From the NCBI GenBank assembly GCA_937141995.1, contig CAKZQX010000229.1, positions 1-9,749 of the forward strand: DNA of 9,749 nt, given 5' to 3'. The notes below the pieces were generated by a model. The model was not told the origin of the DNA. It ran no database searches and saw nothing but the letters and a program-made list of their open reading frames with translations. The position numbers and the translations under genes were made by a program. Origin of the DNA: an uncultured Chloroflexaceae bacterium. Its GTDB lineage: Bacteria; Chloroflexota; Chloroflexia; Chloroflexales; Chloroflexaceae. This document shows positions 1-5,510 of this stretch, piece after piece. The stretch's first letter is position 1. Each line of letters opens with the position of its first letter.

Positions 1-761
1 AGCAGCAGGCCAACCAGTACCAGCCACTCCCACAGCGGAACATTGCCGGGAAGTTCCACTTTGGCCCAGGCAGGCATAATCCGATCCAGCACACCCGGCC
101 CAAATTGCTGGTAGAGGGCCGGGACATTCTCAACCGTGTTGGCGGCAAACACCCAGACCGGCTCGGCATTGCCGACCTTCACCCGCTGCAAGCGGATAGC
201 GATATCCCGTCCGTCAAGGCGCAGACTACCCAACAGCAGGCTGCGCTGCGGGCCGGTCGAGCCGCTACCCTGCCCGGCTGTTGCAATAGCCTGACCATCG
301 GGGCGATCCGGAATGGTGCCCCAGTTGATCAACTGCTTCTGATTCAGGATGTAATCCAGTTGCTGCACCAGGACCGGAGCGCGCGCGGCCTGGTTCTGGT
401 CAGGAAACATGTTCAGGTTGAGGGCGTGCGCCGCCGCCATAAAATTGCCCTCCTGGCTGTTGATCAGAAAATATTCAAGCACAGCCTGGGGCGTCTGGCG
501 GTTCATCAGACCTTCGGGCGGAGCCAGTCCCGCGTTCAACTCGTCCAGTACATAGTAGGCTTCGTTGTACATATTCGTCTCATTCCCACCCGAGGCCTCC
601 GCTTCTTGCTCCTGCCCTTCCTGGGAGGACGATTGTGCCTGAAGCGGTGCGGGGAGAATCGCCGGCGTAAGCAGCAGGCCGGCAAGAACGACGATACAAA
701 TGAAGCGATAACAATTGAGCAGAGACCCGGTTTTACGCAGGGTACTGGTTTGTAGATGCAT
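1..761 (-). CDS. MscS-family mechanosensitive ion channel, N-terminal part (3' end outside window)
   Basis: This reading frame starts at 761 and is still open at the left edge, giving about 253 residues. It opens with a basic, hydrophobic signal-like segment (VVLAGLLLTPAILP, about residues 24-37) with a plausible cleavage after PLQA, then a polar Gln/Glu/Ser-rich linker. A soluble domain follows, with the motifs WGTIPDRPDG, LLLGSLRLDGRDIAIRLQRV and PVWVFAANTVENVPALYQQF, and the fragment ends entering a membrane segment (PLWEWLVLVGLLL). I recognise that domain from memory as the periplasmic N-terminal region of some large MscS-like channels, which release solutes on hypo-osmotic shock. The pore region that would prove it is outside the window. 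GGAG at 768-771 lies 6 nt before the ATG at 761. An in-frame ATG at 773 lacks a good ribosome binding site and is preceded by TAG, so 761 is preferred. Confidence 0.8.
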   Translation of the reverse strand, partial: MHLQTSTLRKTGSLLNCYRFICIVVLAGLLLTPAILPAPLQAQSSSQEGQEQEAEASGGNETNMYNEAYYVLDELNAGLAPPEGLMNRQTPQAVLEYFLINSQEGNFMAAAHALNLNMFPDQNQAARAPVLVQQLDYILNQKQLINWGTIPDRPDGQAIATAGQGSGSTGPQRSLLLGSLRLDGRDIAIRLQRVKVGNAEPVWVFAANTVENVPALYQQFGPGVLDRIMPAWAKVELPGNVPLWEWLVLVGLL

Positions 762-767
762 GAGCAA

Positions 768-771
768 CTCC
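768..771 (-). promoter_or_regulatory. Ribosome binding site of the MscS-like gene
   Basis: GGAG on the minus strand, 6 nt upstream of the ATG at 761. It favours that ATG over the in-frame ATG at 773, which overlaps this motif and has no Shine-Dalgarno sequence of its own. Confidence 0.6.
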
Positions 772-773
772 AT

Positions 774-1147
774 CAGCTAGTTAACACGATGTCGCACAGT
801 GGACCTTCAACGCAGCCGTTTGATCGCCGCAGCGACACATACGCCTGCGGCAGCATGGGGTTTTCACACTGCCGGAACCCCAACTCTCTCTCGCAGGAGA
901 TCACGCAACGCGTGTCATTGAACTATTCGAAGGTATCCGGTGATGAAGTTAGCAAGGATAATGCCGGCGATGAATTTGTAGGGGGGTAGGAGCCTCTCAC
1001 ATGTAGGGGTCGAGAAGAACGCGGGCAAAACGTGTTCGCAGCCCATCCTGTTGCGCGGGAATCTTGTCCCTGGTCAGGCCCGGAAGCCTGCATCTGCCGG
1101 AGTGCATAGGGACGAAAGATGTTTTGCCCCTATGCCCCCAGACACTC
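774..1147. other. Intergenic region without a recognisable gene; several inverted repeats
   Basis: No frame here gives a protein I recognise. The open frames on either strand lack family motifs and good start signals. The stretch separates the yhbY stop (1148) from the start of the MscS-like gene and should hold that gene's promoter, but I see no convincing -35/-10 pair. It contains GGGGTT (857-862) pairing with AACCCC (876-881), CAGGC (1075-1079) pairing with GCCTG (1086-1090), and a cluster of longer inverted repeats at 1023-1135 described separately. A short match to the tandem repeats at 2194-2597 occurs at 842-858. Confidence 0.6.
1023..1135. repeat. Nested inverted repeats just downstream of yhbY
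   Basis: GGGCAAAAC (1023-1031) is the exact reverse complement of GTTTTGCCC (1121-1129). GCATAGGG (1104-1111) is the exact reverse complement of CCCTATGC (1128-1135), with a 16-nt loop. The two right arms overlap by two bases, so the long-range and local hairpins are mutually exclusive. The local hairpin begins 12 nt after the yhbY stop in the direction of transcription, the position of a terminator, but no U tract follows on the minus strand. It could be a Rho-assisted or 3'-end-stabilising structure, or part of a dispersed repeat. Function is not determined. Confidence 0.5.
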
Positions 1148-1456
1148 CTACGAACCGGCAGGCAGGATAATCTCGCGTTTGTCGGCTTCCGGGTGCGGTC
1201 GATAGAGAATCGCCACATTCCCAATCAATAGAACCAGCACGCTATCCGACTGCGCAACCAGTTTGCCGGTGAGGTCATGCTTCTGATCTTGAAAATCGAC
1301 AAATTTCACCTTAATCAATTCGTGGGCTGCAAGCTCATGATTAACCTTGGCAATCACCAGGTCACTCAAGCCCTGTTTGCCCACCTGGACCACGGGCTTG
1401 AGATTATGCGCCAGTTTGCGCAGATATTTGCGCTGCGTCTGTGTCAGTTGTTGCAT
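1148..1456 (-). CDS. yhbY: YhbY-type (CRM domain) ribosome-assembly RNA-binding protein
   Basis: This is a 102-residue protein, the normal length for the single-domain CRS1-YhbY (CRM) family. It begins with the typical helix (LTQTQRKYLRKLAHNLKPVV), followed by the GKQG loop (residues 26-29, the GxxG-type RNA-contact loop of this KH-like fold). It ends with the strand run VLVLLIGNVAILYRP. Family members bind 23S rRNA within pre-50S particles and assist large-subunit assembly in the cytoplasm. The ATG at 1456 lies 6 nt after the TGA of the upstream hydrolase gene. Its Shine-Dalgarno AGGTG overlaps that stop codon, so translation is probably coupled and the two genes form an operon. It is the last gene of this minus-strand group before the non-coding region at 774-1147. 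Confidence 0.93.
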   Translation of the reverse strand: MQQLTQTQRKYLRKLAHNLKPVVQVGKQGLSDLVIAKVNHELAAHELIKVKFVDFQDQKHDLTGKLVAQSDSVLVLLIGNVAILYRPHPEADKREIILPAGS

Positions 1457-1462
1457 ATATCA

Positions 1463-2170
1463 TCACCTGTGCTGCATCTGCTCCACCAGAGCGGGAAGCA
1501 GACCGATATGTTCAAGTGTAGCATACTCCTGTGACCGGGAAGCCGTATCGGCGATGACTTCGTGTGACCAGGTGATATGGTACGGGATATGCACAGCATG
1601 CCCACCAAGCGCAACAACCGGCAAAATATCCGACTTGAGCGAGTTCCCGATCATCAGGAAGCGCTCCGAGGGAATGCCATATTTTGCCAGGAGCGCGGCG
1701 TAGGTCGGCTCGGTTTTCGCGCTCATGATTTCGATATGACGAAAATAGTCCGCCAGCCCGGACTGCGCAATCTTTGACTCCTGATCGAGCAGGTCGCCCT
1801 TGGTTATCAACATCAACGGGTAGTGTTGCGCCAGGGTGGTAACGACCTCCTGCACATGCTCAAGCAGTTGCACCGGCGTGCGCCGCATCTCTCTGGCAAA
1901 GTCAATGATCATCTGGATCTCGCTACCCTGAATGCGCCCCTCAGTCAACTCAATCGCTGTTTCGATCATCGAGAGCGTAAATCCTTTGATGCCATAGCCA
2001 AAATATTCAAGATTGCGCATCTCCGTGGCAAACAGACGCTGATCGATCCACTCCGCGCTGTGATAGGGTGACAGCAGGCGCTTGAATTTGTCCTGTGTCA
2101 GCGAGAAAATTGTCTCGTTATGCCAGAGTGTATCGTCGGCATCAAGCCCAATCATGTCAAACATTATCAT
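1463..2170 (-). CDS. HAD-superfamily hydrolase with helical cap, probable phosphatase
   Basis: The 235-residue protein has all four HAD motifs. Motif I is DADDT at residues 10-14 (nucleophile D10, acid/base D12), motif II is LITKGD (T123), motif III is K152 in SAKTEP, and motif IV is MIGNSLKSD (residues 173-181). The helical stretch between motifs I and II (about residues 20-100) fits a C1 cap, as in small-molecule phosphatases; the substrate cannot be read from sequence. A GTG at 2191 would add seven residues. The ATG at 2170 is preferred because AGGGA at 2177-2181 sits 6 nt upstream; with the GTG start that motif would be coding. The gene is translationally coupled to yhbY downstream. On its 5' side lie the two structured repeat units, which end at its start region. 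It is not obviously YqeG, the HAD protein found near yhbY in Firmicutes. Confidence 0.88.
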   Translation of the reverse strand: MIMFDMIGLDADDTLWHNETIFSLTQDKFKRLLSPYHSAEWIDQRLFATEMRNLEYFGYGIKGFTLSMIETAIELTEGRIQGSEIQMIIDFAREMRRTPVQLLEHVQEVVTTLAQHYPLMLITKGDLLDQESKIAQSGLADYFRHIEIMSAKTEPTYAALLAKYGIPSERFLMIGNSLKSDILPVVALGGHAVHIPYHITWSHEVIADTASRSQEYATLEHIGLLPALVEQMQHR

Positions 2171-2176
2171 ACTTTG

Positions 2177-2181
2177 TCCCT
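2177..2181 (-). promoter_or_regulatory. Ribosome binding site deciding the hydrolase start
   Basis: AGGGA on the minus strand with a 6-nt spacer to the ATG at 2170. It supports the shorter start over the GTG at 2191, which has no Shine-Dalgarno sequence and lies inside the flank of the adjacent repeat unit. Confidence 0.6.
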
Positions 2182-2193
2182 TTTTGCTCACTT

Positions 2194-2392
2194 ACAGGCG
2201 TTACGCGGTCACTGACGTGGCGGCGCATGTCGCCTCCGGCAGGGCGGAAGATTCCATGCTTTTGCACAAAAATGTTACACAAGGTGTAACATTTTTGTGC
2301 AAAAGATAAAAAGATGTACCATGCGGCCGCAGGCGAATCTGACATTCATCGGGTGAAACGCCCGGTTTGAACACGCACCGCGTAACGCCTGT
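2194..2392. repeat. Structured repeat unit 1 (199 bp) with terminal inverted repeats and apical hairpin
   Basis: The unit is bounded by a perfect 16-bp inverted repeat, ACAGGCGTTACGCGGT (2194-2209) and its reverse complement (2377-2392). Inside lies CGCCTCCGGC (2231-2240), which pairs 9 of 10 with GCCGCAGGCG (2326-2335). At the centre is a perfect 22-bp hairpin, arms 2259-2280 and 2284-2305, with the 3-nt loop AAG. Two blocks are shared with unit 2: 2207-2249 (42 of 43 identical) and 2305-2335 (31 of 31). The segment 2336-2376 is largely specific to this copy. No coding potential is evident. The nesting resembles a long cruciform or structured RNA, or a small non-autonomous mobile element; orientation is unknown. 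Confidence 0.9.
2259..2305. repeat. Apical hairpin of unit 1, perfect 22-bp stem with 3-nt loop
   Basis: The left arm 2259-2280 (CTTTTGCACAAAA... GTTACAC) is exactly complementary to the right arm 2284-2305, with AAG as the loop. No T tract follows the stem on either strand, so it does not look like a classical intrinsic terminator. The loop-proximal GTGTAACATT is shared with unit 2, while the outer stem differs yet stays paired. Confidence 0.9.
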
Positions 2393-2397
2393 CACTT

Positions 2398-2597
2398 ACA
2401 CGCGTTACACGGTCACTGACGTGGCAGCGCATGTCGCCTCCGGCAGGGCGGAAAAACCCGGATTGTTCACACCAATATTGCACGATGTGTAACATTGGTG
2501 TGAACAAGATAAAAAGATGTACCATGCGGCCGCAGGCGCAATCCACCACTACTACGATATCACCATCCGGTTTGACTGCCTACCGTGTAACGCGTGT
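2398..2597. repeat. Structured repeat unit 2 (200 bp), tandem copy with covarying stems
   Basis: This copy has the same direct orientation and architecture as unit 1. Its perfect 16-bp terminal inverted repeat is ACACGCGTTACACGGT (2398-2413) with its reverse complement at 2582-2597. The intermediate pairing is 2435-2444 with 2529-2538. The apical hairpin arms are 2463-2483 and 2487-2507, with loop GAT. Relative to unit 1 the terminal repeats differ at two base pairs and the apical stem at four, and in all six both partners changed so pairing is preserved. Two apical pairs in this copy are not Watson-Crick (one G-T, one A-C). The segment 2539-2581 is largely copy-specific. It ends next to the stop codon of the glycosyltransferase gene. 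Confidence 0.9.
2463..2507. repeat. Apical hairpin of unit 2, 21-bp stem with 3-nt loop
   Basis: The left arm begins TTGTTCACACCAAT and the right arm ends ATTGGTGTGAACAA, with loop GAT at 2484-2486. Nineteen of 21 positions are Watson-Crick pairs. Compared with the unit 1 stem, four positions differ on both arms in a compensating way. Confidence 0.88.
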
Positions 2598-2600
2598 CAC

Positions 2601-5226
2601 CTACTGCGCAAATGTCCCCTCCAGCAGTTCCTCGGCTTCGTCACCAATGCCATAGGCCAGAAAGAGCGGACGCTCACCTTGAGGGTAGGTCGGGACAGCC
2701 GTAAGTGGTTCCGCCGCAGCACCAAACGCCTGCAGCGCCTGATCACGCACTTCGGCGGATGTGCCGGTGGGCAGTAGCAGCAGCGCCTGATCACCAGTTG
2801 GAGCGGATAGTTGGGTTCCACTGACCGACTCCACCGGGATATCGCTTGTCAGGTAGCGTAGCGCGTCGGTTTGCAGTGTCTTTTTCAGAATAAATACCTT
2901 CACCGACTGTAGCTCCGGATCATCCACGACAAACGGGGCGCGAGCCACCCGGGCCATCGCTGTCTCGGTGACATAAAACTCGCTATAGACCGCCGGGTTC
3001 CGCGCCATTGCCCCAAAATAGAGCCAGACATTAAACACCAGACTACCCACCAGCAGCAGGTTGAAAGCTACCGGAATCAGGTTAAAAGCCACCCGGTTCT
3101 TCGTTCTTAGTTCCTGGTTCTTCTGGCGAAGCGCCTCCAGCGCAAAGACCGCCAGCATGCAGGCCGGAGCCAGCATGCCGAGCGAGCGCATAGCGTGTGG
3201 CGCATCCCCACTGAAGAGCCCCGGCAGCAGATTAAGCGCGGGTAGGAGTAGCAGCGCCGGCATCTCCGGTCGTCGCCGGCGCACAATTGCCAGCCCCAAC
3301 CCCACGAGCAACAGCGTCCCGGCAATCGGATCAAGCATTGGCGCACCGGGGGCATGATGGCGACCATTGGGTTCACCCGTGACATGCCACATCAGCAGAT
3401 ACTTACCGGCATTGCGCAGCAGCAGCCTCAGCGGGGCATGGATCTCCGTGTTATTCGTATCGAGAACCGAGACATGCGCGACCCGCCGGTTGTAGCCCTC
3501 CCAATCGTCGGCGATAAAGTTGAGCAGCGGTGCCAGCGTCAACAGTCCGATCAGCGCCGCCGCCGCCAGTGCCGGAGCCGCACGCCGCCAGTTTGCACGC
3601 GACGGCCCCAGGCGCACGGCCGTCAGCACCGCCAGCGTGATCGGCCCCATCCGCCCGGTGTGGTAGGTGTAGGCCGCCAGCCCCGCGCAGAGCGCCGCGC
3701 CACCGAGCAGCAGGACCATCTTCACCGGCCTCCGCCCGGTTGTTGCGTTGGGCCGTGTGCTCGCTTCACCCGGCGCACTGCTCGCCGGCAGCGCGCGCCA
3801 CATCAGCCCTAACGCCGTCAGCATCAGCAGATGATCCAGGGTAGCCGGAAAGGCCCAGCGGCTCATGCTCAGGCTCCAGGAGGCCCAGGCAATCAGCGCC
3901 GCGCTCAGCAGCGCCGCCCGCGCGCCGATCAGCGGTCGTGCCGCCCACCAGAGCGCCAGTGGGGTGAGCGCCCCGGCCAACGCGCTGATCAGGCGTGCGC
4001 TCCAGACATGCGGCCCAAACGTACCGACAATCGGTGCCATCAGGTAGAAGAGCAGCGCAGGCAGGTCGGCCCCGCTGACCACATAGATCGGGCGAAATGT
4101 CGGGTCATTCCAGATGCGCAGCGCCAGCGAAGCATGCCGCGCCTCATCCCGCCAGATGCCCAGCGGCAAGCTGTCCAGGTGGTACAGGCGTAATCCGACC
4201 GCCAGAAGCGTAATGCCGACCAGCGCGGCGACCTCGACCCGTACCCCAATCCGCCGCGCGGATACCCGTGCGGGAGCGGCGGCGTCCGCATCAACCAGCC
4301 CGGTCAGCGCCAGCAGTGTGCCGGTCAGCAACACCGCCAGGCCCGGTACCGCAGGCAGATCGAACCGTAGCGCCACCACGGCAACCAGCATCAACGCCAG
4401 GCCGCTCCAGGGCGCGAAAGGCACCCGCCCACACAACCGGCGCAGGCTCATCGGAGCCACAACCAGCCCCAGCAGCGGCGCAAACGGCCACCAGGGCCAC
4501 CAGATCGTCGGCAGGAGATAGCCCGAGGTCAGCGGGTAGGCCGCCGCCAGTCCCGCCACCGCTGCCGACACTATCCCAACCCCAAAGACAATCCGCATCC
4601 GGACACCAGACCACCATAACAGCAAACAGGTTAGCAGCGGCAGCGTGAGCAAAAAGAAAGTCCGTTGCGGTGGGGGCAGGTTCCCGGCAGCGCCAACCGG
4701 CCACATCACCAGACTGTTGGTTGCCACCCCCAGGTTACGGGTATCCTCGCCGCCTGGACGAAAGAAACTACTCTTCAGCAGCAGCGCCGTATCACCGGAT
4801 GTCCTGGTGGGCACCAGTACCTGATAGTTGCGCCAACCGAAACCCAGTGTAAACTCACCCAGATCGTGGTTGCCCACTGCTAATTCCACAGTTGCCGGAG
4901 GAGCATCATCGGGACGTAGCGAGATCAGGCGCAGATTGACCCGCGCCGGACGTCCGTCAAAGCCATAGAGAAATACCCCCGCCAGCGGTTGCGACCAGCG
5001 GTACTTCTCCCGATTATTCTGCTCCAGCTCATAAAACCCGCTCATCATTGAAACCGCCGACGGCCAGACGCAGGTAGGGATCGGCAAACTGCGCACCGAT
5101 CAGCATCAGACTAAGCGTGAGGAGCAGCAGCAACCCGGCCGCAAGCGGCGTCCGCGACAGCGCAAATGGGGCGGCCTGATGCAGCGTGCCCTGGATTCTT
5201 TGCGATAACAAACCCGGTTGACTCAC
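2601..5226 (-). CDS. GT39/PMT-like membrane glycosyltransferase, frame broken near the N-terminus
   Basis: The main frame (2601 to about 5042) continues a 5' segment in another frame (5226-5029), together about 890 residues. The 5' part supplies a basic N-terminus, a membrane anchor (LAAGLLLLLTLSLMLIG) and PYLRLAVGGFNDERVL. The main part continues SGFYELEQ, has a beta-rich region, then many hydrophobic spans. WRDEA (around 4139-4153) follows one span, as in GT-C enzymes of the PMT/ArnT type, where an acidic residue in the first extracytoplasmic loop is catalytic. Such enzymes transfer sugars from polyprenyl-phosphate donors on the outer membrane face. The acceptor is unknown. The GTG at 5226 is preferred over the GTG at 5286, because the latter lies close to the predicted transcription start. 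The frames disagree around 5032-5042, so the gene is either a recent pseudogene or a sequence error. Confidence 0.78.
5029..5042 (-). other. Frameshift site in the glycosyltransferase gene
   Basis: In the 5' frame the codons read GAG CGG GTT TTA TGA (E R V L stop). In the next frame the same bases read AGC GGG TTT TAT GAG (S G F Y E). Both readings look like real protein, and joining them gives NDERVLSGFYELE. A tandem duplication of the 11-mer AGCGGGTTTTA (5032-5042) would restore a continuous frame, so loss of one copy explains the break. Confidence 0.65.
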
Positions 5227-5237
5227 AGATGTAGCGA

Positions 5238-5243
5238 CTCCTC
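5238..5243 (-). promoter_or_regulatory. Ribosome binding site of the glycosyltransferase gene
   Basis: GAGGAG on the minus strand, 11 nt before the GTG at 5226. The spacing is a little long, but this is the only strong Shine-Dalgarno motif near the candidate starts. Confidence 0.5.
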
Positions 5244-5289
5244 GTGGGCGGTAGGGTGCAGCATACTGCCTCCCAAATAGTGACACGGT

Positions 5290-5318
5290 ATCATACTCGA
5301 GATAGTGCCGTCATGCAA
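5290..5318 (-). promoter_or_regulatory. Sigma-70-like promoter for the minus-strand glycosyltransferase gene
   Basis: On the minus strand TTGCAT (5313-5318) is followed after 17 bp by TATGAT (5290-5295), close to consensus with ideal spacing. The predicted start of transcription is around 5283, which leaves a leader of about 57 nt before the GTG at 5226 and makes the GTG at 5286 unlikely as a start. Confidence 0.5.
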
Positions 5319-5378
5319 CTGTCTGCCTCTGGCGACAAAGTCCTATCCAGAGGTGGGATGAAAAGGGGACTGCTGGGA

Positions 5379-5408
5379 TGCACACAGATGGCAAAAAGTC
5401 GTTATACT
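5379..5408 (+). promoter_or_regulatory. Candidate promoter for the LOV kinase gene
   Basis: TATACT (5403-5408) is a good -10 match. An 18-bp spacer separates it from TGCACA (5379-5384), a weak 4-of-6 match to the -35 consensus. Transcription would start about 95 nt before the ATG at 5511. Confidence 0.3.
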
Positions 5409-5498
5409 GTGATATTGAGACCTCTCGGTTCACTACTTGCGTGTGCCCTGGCATGCAAAAACATCGCTGAATGCCTGTCACGCATATCGCGCGGTTGC

Positions 5499-5507
5499 AA
5501 GGGAGAG
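5499..5507 (+). promoter_or_regulatory. Ribosome binding site deciding the kinase start
   Basis: AAGGGAGAG just upstream of the ATG at 5511. It supports a start directly before the first membrane segment, rather than any of the in-frame starts further upstream, which would add an 89-residue extension resembling no signal or domain. Confidence 0.7.
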
Positions 5508-5510
5508 AAC

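Noticed and set aside
105..989. Plus-strand open frames at the left end
   Set aside because: The frame at 105-755 is antisense to the MscS-like gene, and that at 756-989 has no recognisable motif or ribosome binding site.
997..1224. 75-residue minus-strand open frame beyond yhbY
   Set aside because: It overlaps the 3' end of yhbY in another frame and runs through the inverted repeats; it has no family resemblance.
2259..2507. Apical hairpins as intrinsic terminators
   Set aside because: Neither stem is followed directly by a T tract on either strand. The A/T-rich run lies at 2306-2313 and 2509-2516 in the wrong orientation, and the stems are not GC-rich.
2157..2549. Small minus-strand open frames across the repeat units
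   Set aside because: They translate the palindromes and conserved repeat blocks, share sequence only because the DNA is repeated, and lack ribosome binding sites. Covarying stems argue for structure, not coding.
2194..2597. CRISPR array or retron
   Set aside because: There are only two 200-bp units, with no short repeat/spacer periodicity and no cas or reverse transcriptase gene in the window. The terminal inverted repeats plus hairpin superficially resemble a retron RNA, but nothing else supports it.
5029..5042. Programmed frameshifting in the glycosyltransferase gene
   Set aside because: Joining the frames needs a +1 shift. The TTA TGA site is a poor match to the known release-factor-2-type site, and both frames look coding over the same bases, which fits a lost duplication better.
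5244..5510. Kinase N-terminal extension of 89 residues
   Set aside because: The frame is open, but the peptide is not hydrophobic or domain-like, overlaps the divergent promoter region and the 5' end of the glycosyltransferase gene, and the ATG at 5511 has a strong ribosome binding site.
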